Positions 7,926 to 15,930 of a stretch of 46,802 nt of DNA are shown here, piece by piece. A program made the translations under genes and the position numbers. The notes beneath the pieces are model-generated. The model ran no database searches and was not told the origin of the DNA. It saw only the letters and a list, made by a program, of their open reading frames with translations. Positions within the stretch are counted from its first letter, which is position 1; every line of letters starts with the position of its first letter. Source of the stretch: Clostridium sp. (GTDB taxonomy: Bacteria > Bacillota > Clostridia > Lachnospirales > Lachnospiraceae). The DNA lies in NCBI GenBank assembly GCA_004554205.1, contig SFNH01000003.1:1-46802 (forward strand). Reading direction: 5' to 3'.

Positions 7926-8344
7926 ATATCAGCGGATTACAGGAAGGCGTGGTCTTAGACCATATTCAGGCGGGAAAAAGCCTTGACATCTATTACCATC
8001 TGGGGCTTGACAAGCTGGACTGCCAGGTGGCGATCATCAAAAACGCGCGCTCCAGCAAGATGGGGCGCAAGGATATCATCAAGGTGGAGGGCCCGGTCGA
8101 CAACCTCGACCTTAAGGTGCTCGGCTACATCGACCACAACATCACCGTCAACATCATCCGCGACGACAAGATCGTGGAAAAGAAGCGGCTCAAGCTTCCG
8201 GCGAAGATCACCAACATCATCAAGTGCAAAAATCCGCGTTGCATCACCTCCATCGAGCAGGAGCTGCCGCACATCTTCTGTCTCACCGACGAGAAGACGG
8301 AGACCTACCGCTGCCTCTACTGCGAGGAGAAGTACGGGAAATAA
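7919..8344 (+). CDS. pyrI: Aspartate carbamoyltransferase regulatory subunit
   Basis: A 141-aa regulatory chain that binds nucleotide effectors and links catalytic trimers. The N-terminal allosteric domain covers about residues 1-95. The C-terminal zinc domain keeps all four Cys ligands, as CKNPRC and CLYC. It starts inside the last codons of pyrB, with TGGAGG upstream. PyrI implies allosteric control by nucleotides in addition to any transcriptional control at the pyrB palindrome. It is convergent with the next gene, and I see no clear terminator in the 53-nt gap. Confidence 0.96.
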   Translation: MLNISGLQEGVVLDHIQAGKSLDIYYHLGLDKLDCQVAIIKNARSSKMGRKDIIKVEGPVDNLDLKVLGYIDHNITVNIIRDDKIVEKKRLKLPAKITNIIKCKNPRCITSIEQELPHIFCLTDEKTETYRCLYCEEKYGK

Positions 8345-8397
8345 AGCAGCTGTTCAGTATCTTCACAGTTACGAAATGAAACAGTATAGGGGGCTGC

Positions 8398-9051
8398 CTA
8401 ACCGGGACTTATGATCCGCACGATGTCCTCCGCCGTTTCGGCGAGGCAGCAGGCCCCCGCATCTTCAAGCTCTCTTCTGTCGCCGTAGCCGTACAGCACG
8501 CCGACGCACGCAATCCCGTTTTCCTTCGCTCCGAGCACATCATGGCTCCGGTCTCCCACCATGACGACTTCCGAGCGTTCGCGGATCGCATTTTCCTCGA
8601 GCACATAGCGGATCACGTCCGCCTTTTTCACCCGATCCTCGCTCATGGTCGCGCCGCCGATAAAGTCGAACCGGCTCGCCAGGTCAAAATGCTCCAGGAT
8701 CTCCCTCGCGGTCGTCTCCGGCTTTGAGGTCGCAACAAAAAGACAAAAGCCTTCTTCCCGCAGCTTATCCAACATACCCGGCACGCCCGGATACACCCTG
8801 TTTTCAAACTTTCCCTTTTCGTTGTAATATTCCCGGAAGATCTCCACCGCCTCAAGCGCCGTCCTGCGGTCGAAGCCGAAATACGTTTCGAAGCTGTCCG
8901 TGAGCGGCGGGCCGAGAAACGGGCGGAGCGTGTCTTTGTCCTCCACTGTGATCCCGTAGGCCTTCAGCGCGTACAGGATGGCATTTATGATCCCCGGCTG
9001 GGAATCCGTCAGCGTCCCGTCCAGGTCAAACAGTACATATTTTTTCTTCAT
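8398..9051 (-). CDS. HAD-family phosphatase (phosphoglycolate phosphatase-like)
   Basis: A 217-aa haloacid-dehalogenase phosphatase of subfamily IA. Motif I is LFDLDGTLTDS (Asp9 and Asp11, nucleophile and acid), motif II is the T/S in LFVATSKPE, and motif III/IV is VVMVGDRSHDVLGAKENGI. A helical cap lies between about 15 and 85. The Gph/PgmB/PpaX group dephosphorylates small phosphate esters; the exact substrate cannot be told from sequence. It stands alone, convergent with pyrI, 28 nt from the stop of the next minus-strand gene. Confidence 0.85.
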   Translation of the reverse strand: MKKKYVLFDLDGTLTDSQPGIINAILYALKAYGITVEDKDTLRPFLGPPLTDSFETYFGFDRRTALEAVEIFREYYNEKGKFENRVYPGVPGMLDKLREEGFCLFVATSKPETTAREILEHFDLASRFDFIGGATMSEDRVKKADVIRYVLEENAIRERSEVVMVGDRSHDVLGAKENGIACVGVLYGYGDRRELEDAGACCLAETAEDIVRIISPG

Positions 9052-9079
9052 GATTTTTCTTCCGTTTTTCCTTTACCGT

Positions 9080-9940
9080 TTACTTAAAAAACTCATGTCT
9101 GTCGTGTTGAAACAAGAATGTTAAATTATTGTCAAACCAGCTCACGTTGCGGGCGGACGACCGTCCTCTGTTCATAAAGAACAGAGCTCCCTGAGAGTAG
9201 TCCTCTCCGGCTAATGCCCGGTCAACCGCCTCCACAGTCTGCTGTGTCACCCGGCAGGTAAAAAGTCTCCCGTCATATACCGGGGAAAACTGGGATTTCT
9301 GGTACACCACGTCATGGATCGTGTTCGGAAATCTTCCGCTGTTTACCCGGTTGATGACTACGTTCGCGACCAGTATCCGGCCCCTGATATCGCAGCTCCC
9401 GGCCTCCGCCTCCACGATCTGCGTTAAAAGCTCGTAATCCTGATCCGAATAGGCGATCACGGCAGCGGCCCGCCGCGCCTCCTCGGCTGCCCTCTCCGCC
9501 TCTATCCTCTGACGTTCCTCTTCTATCTTCCTGGTTTCTTCCTTCGCTTCCTCTGACGCAGCCCTTCTTGCTTTCTGCATCACAAGCTCGTCCTGTATAT
9601 TCTCAGCAAGGCTGTTCCCCACAAACCGCTGCCCGCTCTCTAAGCTTTTCGAATCCGTAAGATGTAATTGCATTTTCGCTTCTGTAAACACTTCGATTTC
9701 TTCAGTCTCTTTTTCCCCGTCCAGCTTTACCTGCGCAGCGAGCGTCTCCGCATACGCAGTCAGGGTGCTCCGGCTTCCCGAAAACCCGGCGGATGTAAAG
9801 GTCATCACAACCACCGCCGCCGTCCCCCACAGAATGACCGCCGACGAACGGTACATACGTTTCGCCACGCCGGCCGCCGAAGCGGCAAGCATCTTCACAA
9901 GCTGGCACGCCGACTGAAGAAATGAGCACAATGGAAACAT
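9080..9940 (-). CDS. SleB-like cell-wall hydrolase
   Basis: A 286-aa envelope protein. The C-terminal Hydrolase_2/SleB domain (about 165-286) has the expected catalytic Glu in LLTQIVEAEAG and the conserved VANVVINRVNSGRFPNTIHDVVYQ...QFSPV stretch. These enzymes are lytic transglycosylases cutting peptidoglycan. The N terminus has a hydrophobic export segment (about 30-55), then a Glu/Arg/Ala-rich helical region (about 120-160, EEERQRIEAERAAEEARRAA). The start at 9940 is chosen because AAAGGGG lies 6 nt upstream; the frame is open further. A perfect-consensus housekeeping promoter at 10048-10077 argues for vegetative rather than strictly spore-stage use. Confidence 0.85.
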   Translation of the reverse strand: MFPLCSFLQSACQLVKMLAASAAGVAKRMYRSSAVILWGTAAVVVMTFTSAGFSGSRSTLTAYAETLAAQVKLDGEKETEEIEVFTEAKMQLHLTDSKSLESGQRFVGNSLAENIQDELVMQKARRAASEEAKEETRKIEEERQRIEAERAAEEARRAAAVIAYSDQDYELLTQIVEAEAGSCDIRGRILVANVVINRVNSGRFPNTIHDVVYQKSQFSPVYDGRLFTCRVTQQTVEAVDRALAGEDYSQGALFFMNRGRSSARNVSWFDNNLTFLFQHDRHEFFK

Positions 9941-10047
9941 ACAATACCCCTTTCTTCTTCCAACAAGCAATTCCCAAAAAATCTCCCGATTTTTGTTGAA
10001 AGTGGGATTTTCACCCTAAAATTGCCCTTTTTGTTGTGGCAAGCGTT

Positions 10048-10077
10048 ATTATAGTGGGGGGTATTTGAAAATGTCAA
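10048..10077 (-). promoter_or_regulatory. Sigma-A promoter of the SleB-like gene
   Basis: On the minus strand TTGACA (10072-10077) and TATAAT (10048-10053) are separated by 18 nt, both perfect matches to the housekeeping consensus. The start would lie about 100 nt before the gene. The rest of the AT-rich gap 9941-10303 shows no gene and no convincing terminator. Confidence 0.8.
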
Positions 10078-10303
10078 GAAGCATGTGACAATTTTGTTAT
10101 ATCTTACTTTCCATTTTTCAAACATATGTTTTTATATTGTGCAATTTGCTTTATTTTTTCTGATATTTTCTCTTATTTTTGTATATAACTTCCGTTTTAT
10201 TATTACATAAATATTACTTTTTTGTTAATTATGGTGGCATGAAATAGGTGGCGAAACGTGTCTTGATTTTTTATGTCAACCATTTTCGAAAAAACCGCTG
10301 CCG

Positions 10304-11551
10304 TCATACGGGACTGACGATTTTCCCGGCCGCTGCGCAGGCCGCCGCCGTCGCCGGGGAAGCCAGATAGATTTCCACCCCGGAACTTCCCATCCTCCCC
10401 AGGAAATTCCGATTGTTGGTAGCGACTACCCGCTCCCCGTCGCACAAAATCCCGCCGCTTCTGCCGCAGCAGAGTCCGCAACCGGGGTGCGTCACAACCG
10501 CCCCCGCCTCCACAAGCGTCCGGATCGCCCCGCAGGCAATGGCGTCCTCGTATACCTTCCGGCTCGCCGGGGTCACGATCAGCCGCACAAAGGGGGCCAC
10601 CTTCTTTCCCGCAAGCGCCTTCGCGGCCGCCTGCAGATCCTCAAGCCGCCCGTTCGTACACGAACCGATAAATACCTGGTCGATCGGCGTCCCGATAAGC
10701 TCGCTCACATTCCGGATCTTGTCCACCTGGGACGGACACGCCATGACCGGGACGAACTGCTCCGCCTCGTAGTGGATCTTCTTAAAATAAACGGCGTCCG
10801 CGTCGCCGGAAAGCCCTTTCTGAAACGCGTCAAGACGAAACGCGCAATACTCCGCCGTCTTCTCATCCGGCGTAAACAGCGCGCACTTTGCCCCCGCCTC
10901 GATCGCCATATTTGCCATCGTCATGCGGCTCGCGACGCTCATCGCCTCCACCGCGGAGCCGCAAAATTCAAGCGCCCGGTAGGTGGCGCCGTCCGCCCCC
11001 AGATCCCCGATGATCTTAAGGATCACGTCCTTTGACATCACGCCCTCCGGCATTCTGCCGTCGATCTCGATCCGGATCGTCTCCGGCACCTTCACCCAGA
11101 GCGTGCCCGTGCCGAGGATTGACGCCATCTCCGTATAGCCGATCCCGGTGGAAAACGCGCCCACACAGCCGTAGGTGGTCGTGTGGCTGTCAGTTCCGAA
11201 CACCACGTCGCCCGGCTTTACATAGCCCGCCTCCGTCATAAGCTGATGGCAGATTCCGTCGCTGCGGTGGAGATTCTTTATCCCGTGTCTCTCTGCGAAG
11301 TCGTCTCCCGCCTTGTAGTGTCGGACGTCCTCCTGCCTGCTTGCCGGCACCAGATGGTCGTAGATCAGCACTACCTTATCCGGATCCCAGACCTCAGAAA
11401 AGCCCATTTCCTGAAACTTGCTCACGATAAACGGAATCATAATATCATCAAGCATCACCCGGTCTGCATGGACGGTCACAATATCGCCGGGGCTTACGCT
11501 CGATGCGCCGGTGTTGTGAGATATGATTTTTTCAATGATTGTCTGTCCCAT
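10304..11551 (-). CDS. LeuC-family dehydratase large subunit, paralogue 2
   Basis: A 415-aa aconitase-superfamily large subunit that moves a hydroxyl between carbons of a 2- or 3-hydroxy acid, using a [4Fe-4S] cluster. The cluster ligands are visible as Cys298 in IGSCTNGR and Cys358/Cys361 in HPGCGLCCG. It is the length of the short two-subunit class (about 415-420 aa). It is the last gene of the minus-strand chain leuD1-leuC1-leuD2-leuC2 and pairs with the small subunit just upstream. Possible substrates are 3-isopropylmalate, citramalate, homocitrate or dimethylmalate; the sequence alone does not decide. Confidence 0.85.
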   Translation of the reverse strand: MGQTIIEKIISHNTGASSVSPGDIVTVHADRVMLDDIMIPFIVSKFQEMGFSEVWDPDKVVLIYDHLVPASRQEDVRHYKAGDDFAERHGIKNLHRSDGICHQLMTEAGYVKPGDVVFGTDSHTTTYGCVGAFSTGIGYTEMASILGTGTLWVKVPETIRIEIDGRMPEGVMSKDVILKIIGDLGADGATYRALEFCGSAVEAMSVASRMTMANMAIEAGAKCALFTPDEKTAEYCAFRLDAFQKGLSGDADAVYFKKIHYEAEQFVPVMACPSQVDKIRNVSELIGTPIDQVFIGSCTNGRLEDLQAAAKALAGKKVAPFVRLIVTPASRKVYEDAIACGAIRTLVEAGAVVTHPGCGLCCGRSGGILCDGERVVATNNRNFLGRMGSSGVEIYLASPATAAACAAAGKIVSPV

Positions 11552-11570
11552 AATCTCTCTCCTTATCCGC

Positions 11571-12062
11571 TTACTCCAGTCCGTTCTTCTTTCGCATGGC
11601 CTTCACAAGACCGCCGGCCCGGATGATCTCCACAAGATTCTCCGGGAGTGACGCGATCGGGTAGCGTCTGCCCGCGTACTCCACATCCCGGTTCACGGTG
11701 ACCGTCACCGCATCGCCCTCGCTGATCTCGTCGTAAAGGCGCGGCTGCTCTAAGACAAGCAGCCCGTTATTGAGCGCGTTTCGGTAAAAGATCCGCGCGA
11801 AGGACTTTGCAATAATGCAGGCAATCCCAAGCGCCTTTATGACCTCCGGCGCCTGTTCCCTCGATGAGCCGCAGCCGAAATTCTTTCCCGCCACGATGAT
11901 GTCGCCGGGCGTTATCTTCGCCGCAAGCTCCGGGCGCAGCGGAGAAAACGCGTACTGCTTCATGTCGTCGATCGTCTTTAATGCCAGATACTCCGTCGGA
12001 ATGATAATGTCGGTGTCGATGTCGTCGCCGAGGACCCACACCGTTCCGGTAAACTGTTCCAT
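11571..12062 (-). CDS. LeuD-family dehydratase small subunit, paralogue 2
   Basis: A 163-aa swivelling small subunit that completes the active site of the large subunit. The family motif GKNFGCGSSREQAPEVIKALG is at about 58-78, and FARIFYRNALNNGL follows. The substrate-selecting loop after the DTD(I/Q)I motif reads EYLALKT, unlike that of the other small subunit in this operon (QYLLLPT). It starts with AAGGGGG about 8 nt upstream and is 19 nt from its partner large subunit. A distinct substrate from paralogue 1 is plausible but inferred. Confidence 0.85.
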   Translation of the reverse strand: MEQFTGTVWVLGDDIDTDIIIPTEYLALKTIDDMKQYAFSPLRPELAAKITPGDIIVAGKNFGCGSSREQAPEVIKALGIACIIAKSFARIFYRNALNNGLLVLEQPRLYDEISEGDAVTVTVNRDVEYAGRRYPIASLPENLVEIIRAGGLVKAMRKKNGLE

Positions 12063-12076
12063 TGCCCAAATCCCCC

Positions 12077-13327
12077 TTATAGTCTATCCGCGGTGCAGAT
12101 CTCGCCCTTTACCGCGGACGCCGCAACCGTCGCGGCGGAGGCTAAGTACACCTTCGAGCTCGGGTGTCCGGCCCTCCCCTTAAAGTTGCGCGTACCTGTG
12201 CTGATAAGGACCTCATTTTCGCCGATCACGCCCTGACAGCTCCCCCAGCACACACTGCAGTTCGGGTTCATCACGACCGCCCCGCTCTCAAGGAATGTCT
12301 GTATCAGCCCCTCGCGAAGCGCCTCAAGATACACCTCCTCGCTTGCGGGAACGACGAGGAAACGCACATGGTCGGACACCTTTCTTCCTTTTATAATAGA
12401 TGCGCCCACGCGCAGATCACCAATGCGTCCGTTGTTGCACGAGCCTAAGAATGCCTCGTCAATCCGAATCCCGCAGACCTCCGCCGCCGGGACAACGTCG
12501 TCCACAAAATCCGGTCTCGCCGCCACGGGCCGGATCTTCGATAAGTCAAAGGTATACTCGCGGGCATACTCCGCATCCTCATCGCTTGTAAATACCGCCT
12601 TCGGCTCCCTGCCCCGCTCCTTAAGATAAGAAAGCGCCGTCTCGTCCGCCTCAAAAACGGCCGTCTTTGCGCCTGCCTCGACAGCAAGATTACAGAGCAC
12701 CATCCGCTCGTCCACACTCAGCGTTTTCGCCCCGTCCCCGATAAACTCCATCACCTGATAGTTTGCGCCGTTCGCGCCGATCTCGCCGATGATGGTAAGC
12801 ATCAGATCCCGCGGATACACGCCATCCGGGAGCTTCCCGGTCAGATTGAATTTCACGGTCTCCGGCACCATCACCCAGGAGGTGCCTGTCACCATGGCGT
12901 AGAGAAGGTCCGTGCAGCCCACGCCCGTCCCGAACGCCCCGAGCGCCCCGTAGGTGCAGGTGTGGCTGTCCGCGCCGAAGATCAGCTCGCCGGGGCGTAC
13001 ATAACTCTCCATCATAATCTGATGACAGACGCCCTTTCCCTCCCAGAAATCAATCCCGTGCTCTCGCGCGAAGTCACGCATCTTCTTCTGGGATGCCGCC
13101 GTCTTCGGGCTGTCGGACGGCACATTGTGGTCCACGATAAACACCAGCTTTTTCGGGTCTGCAATGCGCGGATGCTTTAATTTATTGCGGTACATATCCA
13201 CTGTCAGATGGGTCGTCCCGTCATTGCTCATCATCCGGTCGAGCTTCACCGTATGGATTTCCCCCGCCCTCACCTCGGGCACGCCTGCGGCAAGGGCAAT
13301 GATCTTTTCCGCAATCGTCATTCCCAT
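12077..13327 (-). CDS. leuC: LeuC-family dehydratase large subunit, paralogue 1 (probable 3-isopropylmalate dehydratase)
   Basis: A 416-aa large subunit, second [4Fe-4S] dehydratase in tandem. Cluster ligands are Cys297 (LGSCNNGR), Cys357 and Cys360 (NPNCSVCWG). The usual Thr after the first Cys is Asn here, and the CxxC context differs from paralogue 2 (GCGLCCG). Its gene starts 3 nt after the leuD1 stop with GAGGAGG upstream, so it is tightly coupled to that small subunit. Being nearest to ilvNC makes it the better candidate for leucine synthesis (2- to 3-isopropylmalate), but leuA and leuB are not in the window, so the name is provisional. Confidence 0.8.
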   Translation of the reverse strand: MGMTIAEKIIALAAGVPEVRAGEIHTVKLDRMMSNDGTTHLTVDMYRNKLKHPRIADPKKLVFIVDHNVPSDSPKTAASQKKMRDFAREHGIDFWEGKGVCHQIMMESYVRPGELIFGADSHTCTYGALGAFGTGVGCTDLLYAMVTGTSWVMVPETVKFNLTGKLPDGVYPRDLMLTIIGEIGANGANYQVMEFIGDGAKTLSVDERMVLCNLAVEAGAKTAVFEADETALSYLKERGREPKAVFTSDEDAEYAREYTFDLSKIRPVAARPDFVDDVVPAAEVCGIRIDEAFLGSCNNGRIGDLRVGASIIKGRKVSDHVRFLVVPASEEVYLEALREGLIQTFLESGAVVMNPNCSVCWGSCQGVIGENEVLISTGTRNFKGRAGHPSSKVYLASAATVAASAVKGEICTADRL

Positions 13328-13330
13328 CGC

Positions 13331-13807
13331 CTACGCCTCCTCTCTGTTTAAGGATTCGATCAGTCCGCCCCAGTTTAAGATCTCCTGCATGTATTCCGGC
13401 AGCTTCGTACATCGGTATGTAACGCCGTTTACCGCCGCTGTCCCTTCCGTCAGCGACAGCTCCATCTCATCCCCCGTCTGAACCGCGTCCGGAAGTTCCC
13501 GGCACACGATTGCCGGCAGGCCGATGTTTATGGCGTTGCGGTAAAAAATTCTGGCAAAGGACTTTGCTACCACCGCCCGAACCCCGAGGGCCTTCAGCAC
13601 AGCCGGGGCCTGCTCGCGGGACGAACCGCAGCCGAAGTTCTCTCCCCCCACAACATAGTCTCCCAGCTTTACCTTTCCCGCAAATTCCGTGTCGAGGGAC
13701 TCGAACGCGTGTTCTTTCATCTCCTCGACGGTGGGGAGCAGAAGATACTGGGACGCAATGATTTGATCCGTGTCGAGATCGTCATGGAATTTAAAAATTT
13801 TTCCCAC
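13331..13807 (-). CDS. leuD: LeuD-family dehydratase small subunit, paralogue 1
   Basis: A 158-aa small subunit partner of the adjacent LeuC. It has GENFGCGSSREQAPAVLKALG (about 55-75), FARIFYRNAINIGL, and the substrate loop QYLLLPT. The start codon is GTG at 13807, placed 8 nt after AAAGGAGG; the nearby ATG is out of frame. It is the first gene downstream of a strong terminator (13830-13894), so the leuDCDC chain is expressed either by read-through or from a promoter I cannot see in the 22-nt remainder. The leu name is provisional for the same reason as for its partner. Confidence 0.8.
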   Translation of the reverse strand: MGKIFKFHDDLDTDQIIASQYLLLPTVEEMKEHAFESLDTEFAGKVKLGDYVVGGENFGCGSSREQAPAVLKALGVRAVVAKSFARIFYRNAINIGLPAIVCRELPDAVQTGDEMELSLTEGTAAVNGVTYRCTKLPEYMQEILNWGGLIESLNREEA

Positions 13808-13829
13808 AGATCATTCCTCCTTTCAAAAA

Positions 13830-13894
13830 GAGGCTGCCGCAAAATGGATTCGTGCAGATTTTAATCCGCCGTCATCCATTTTGCGATAGCCCCC
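13830..13894 (-). terminator. Intrinsic terminator between ilvC and leuD
   Basis: Long inverted repeat: ggctgccgcaaaatggat (from 13832) with atccattttgcgatagcc (from 13874), followed on the minus strand by TTTTT. It lies 18 nt after the ilvC stop and 22 nt before leuD1, so it separates ilvNC from the four dehydratase genes or acts as an attenuator for them. Confidence 0.8.
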
Positions 13895-13912
13895 GTTTTC
13901 AGCCCGTGTGCT

Positions 13913-14932
13913 CTAGTTGTTGATCAGCTTGTCATCCTCATTGTTCCAGCTGTACAGCTTGCGGATCTCCTCGCCGACCTTCTCGGACGGGTGCTCCGCC
14001 GCAAGCTTCCTCATCGCCTTAAAGTGAACCTGGCGGCCTGCCGGGGACATATCGAGCAGAAATTCCTTGGCAAACGTGCCGTCCTGGATATCGGAGAGGA
14101 TCTTCTTCATGGTCTTCTTCGTCTCCTCGGTGATCAGCTTCGGACCCGTTATGTAATCGCCGTACTCGGCGGTGTTGGAGATGGAATATCTCATGCCCGC
14201 AAAGCCGGACTGATAGATCAGATCCACGATCAGCTTCATCTCGTGGATGCACTCAAAGTAAGCGTTTCTCGGATCGTAGCCCGCCTCAACCAGCGTCTCA
14301 AAGCCCGCCTGCATCAGAGCGCAGACGCCGCCGCAGAGGACAGCCTGCTCGCCGAAAAGATCCGTCTCGGTCTCGGTGCGGAAGGTGGTCTCAAGAACGC
14401 CCGCCCGCGCGCCGCCGATCGCAAGCGCGTAAGCTAACGCAAGCTCGAGCGCCTTTCCGGTCGCATCCTGCTCAACGGCTACGAGACACGGAACACCCTT
14501 GCCCTCCTGATACTCGGAGCGGACGGTGTGACCCGGCCCCTTTGGCGCGATCATCGTGACGTCCACATCAGCCGGCGGCTTGATGCAGCCGAAATGAATG
14601 TTGAAACCGTGCGCGAACATCAGCATATTACCCGCTTTCAGGTTCGGCTCAATGTCCTTTTTGTACATATCTGCCTGCAGTTCATCGTTGATCAGGATCA
14701 TAATGATGTCTGCCCGCTTTGCCGCCTCCGCCGCGGTGTAGACCTCAAAGCCCTGCGCCTCGGCCTTCGCCCAGGACTTGCTCCCCTCATAAAGACCGAT
14801 GATCACATGGCAGCCGGACTCCCTCGCGTTTAACGCGTGAGCGTGTCCCTGGCTTCCGTAGCCGATGACCGCGATGGTCTTGCCCTCCAGCAAGGACAGA
14901 TTACAGTCTTCCTGATAGTAAATCTTTGCCAT
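13913..14932 (-). CDS. ilvC: Ketol-acid reductoisomerase (class I)
   Basis: Second common enzyme of valine, leucine and isoleucine synthesis: it isomerises and reduces acetolactate or acetohydroxybutyrate with NAD(P)H and Mg2+. At 339 aa it is the short class I form. The N-terminal Rossmann motif is IAVIGYGSQGHAHALNARESG (about 20-40). The knotted C-terminal domain contains the metal ligands in DLFGEQAVLCGG (about 190-201) and AYFECIHEMKLIVDL (about 224-238). It is 26 nt downstream of ilvN and is followed by a terminator. Confidence 0.97.
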   Translation of the reverse strand: MAKIYYQEDCNLSLLEGKTIAVIGYGSQGHAHALNARESGCHVIIGLYEGSKSWAKAEAQGFEVYTAAEAAKRADIIMILINDELQADMYKKDIEPNLKAGNMLMFAHGFNIHFGCIKPPADVDVTMIAPKGPGHTVRSEYQEGKGVPCLVAVEQDATGKALELALAYALAIGGARAGVLETTFRTETETDLFGEQAVLCGGVCALMQAGFETLVEAGYDPRNAYFECIHEMKLIVDLIYQSGFAGMRYSISNTAEYGDYITGPKLITEETKKTMKKILSDIQDGTFAKEFLLDMSPAGRQVHFKAMRKLAAEHPSEKVGEEIRKLYSWNNEDDKLINN

Positions 14933-14958
14933 GTCTTTTTCCTCCTCTTCAATGCGTT

Positions 14959-15459
14959 TTATGGCAGGTAACGGATATCATCCGAACCGCGGGAAAGCCC
15001 CGTAAGGCCTGTGCGCGCCAGCTCGAGGATCTCATAATCCTCCAGGAGATTGATGAGCGCATCTAACTTCGACTGGTCGCCGGTCAGCATAACAGTCAGG
15101 GAATCCTTCCCCACATCCACGATGGTGGCGCGGAAGATATCAGAGATGGCGCTGACTGCCTGACGCTCGCTTGCATTGGCGCGTACCTTCACCATGATGA
15201 GCTCGCGGTATACGGAATGTCCCGGCTTAAGCTCCTTAATGTCGCGCACATCCTCCAGCTTGCTGAGCTGCTTTTTGATCTGCTCCAGAATGTTCTGGTC
15301 GCCGAACGCAACCACCGTCATCCTGGAATACCGCTCGTCCGCGGTCACACCCACGGTCAGGCTGTCAATATTGTAGCCGCGTCGGCTAAAAAGCCCCGCA
15401 ACCCGGCTCAGCACTCCGGACGTGTTGTCCACCAGCAGCGATAACACAATTCTATCCAT
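14959..15459 (-). CDS. ilvN: Acetolactate synthase small (regulatory) subunit
   Basis: A 166-aa regulatory subunit that gives valine feedback control to acetolactate synthase. The N-terminal ACT domain is LSLLVDNTSGVLSRVAGLFSRRGYNIDSLTVG, and the C-terminal ALS_ss_C domain follows. The start ATG at 15459 has AGGA 8 nt upstream; the longer TTG start (15480) is less likely. A near-perfect promoter lies at 15490-15518. Unusually, no ilvB (catalytic subunit) is adjacent, so the partner must be encoded elsewhere. Confidence 0.93.
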   Translation of the reverse strand: MDRIVLSLLVDNTSGVLSRVAGLFSRRGYNIDSLTVGVTADERYSRMTVVAFGDQNILEQIKKQLSKLEDVRDIKELKPGHSVYRELIMVKVRANASERQAVSAISDIFRATIVDVGKDSLTVMLTGDQSKLDALINLLEDYEILELARTGLTGLSRGSDDIRYLP

Positions 15460-15489
15460 GGTCCTCTTCCTCTCCATCAAGTATTTTTA

Positions 15490-15518
15490 ATCATAGCAAT
15501 CCATCTGTCGTTTGTCAA
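15490..15518 (-). promoter_or_regulatory. Sigma-A promoter of ilvN-ilvC
   Basis: Minus strand TTGACA (15513-15518), 17-nt spacer, TATGAT (15490-15495). Transcription would begin about 24 nt before the ilvN start, which leaves no room for a T-box or leader-peptide attenuator. Confidence 0.8.
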
Positions 15519-15539
15519 TAAACTTGCCAAGAAAATGCC

Positions 15540-15930
15540 ATGCTTCGCAACAGTTCAGCCATTTTTCTTTTATTCGGTCGCGGATGAGGTTTTCGCTTTT
15601 GTTCGGTCGCCGGATGTAAAACTTTTGCTCGCATGGCTCGCAAAAGTGTTCACCGGCCTCCCTCACAGTGAGTATATACCCCGCTCCCTCGTGCCCGACA
15701 CTCCCAGCCGCAAGGCGCCCGGGAAGACAGCCCCGTGACGATAGCGAGGCTTCCGTAGCGAGGTCTGCGCTAGCGCCGCCACCAAGCGCACTGTTCGAGC
15801 GAAGCGAGTTTGCGCGACTGGCGGCTAATAAGCGCGCGGACCGAGCCGGAAACGCAGCGTGTCACGCGGACTGTCTTTCACGGGCACTTTGCGGCGTAAA
15901 ATCCGAGGAAACGCAGCATGGCTTAACTGT
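15540..15930. repeat. Interspersed long-palindrome repeat, copy B
   Basis: The fullest copy. Its edges carry a short inverted repeat: AACAGTTCAGCCAT on the plus strand near 15550 and AACAGTTAAGCCAT on the minus strand at the right edge (about 15914-15927). A left module (about 15570-15700) with a hairpin at 15621-15647 precedes the shared core (about 15715-15870), which is itself a long imperfect palindrome. The right edge supplies the last codons and stop of the GLUG-repeat gene (stop 15923-15925). It encodes no plausible protein and fills the whole gap between ilvN and that gene. Confidence 0.85.

Noticed and set aside
10304..13327. Aconitase/citrate-cycle assignment for the two large subunits
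   Set aside because: Length (about 415 aa) and a separate small subunit place them in the two-chain LeuCD/homoaconitase class, not the single-chain aconitases.
15459..15520. T-box or leader-peptide attenuator before ilvN
   Set aside because: The promoter places the start about 24 nt from the gene, too short for such a leader.
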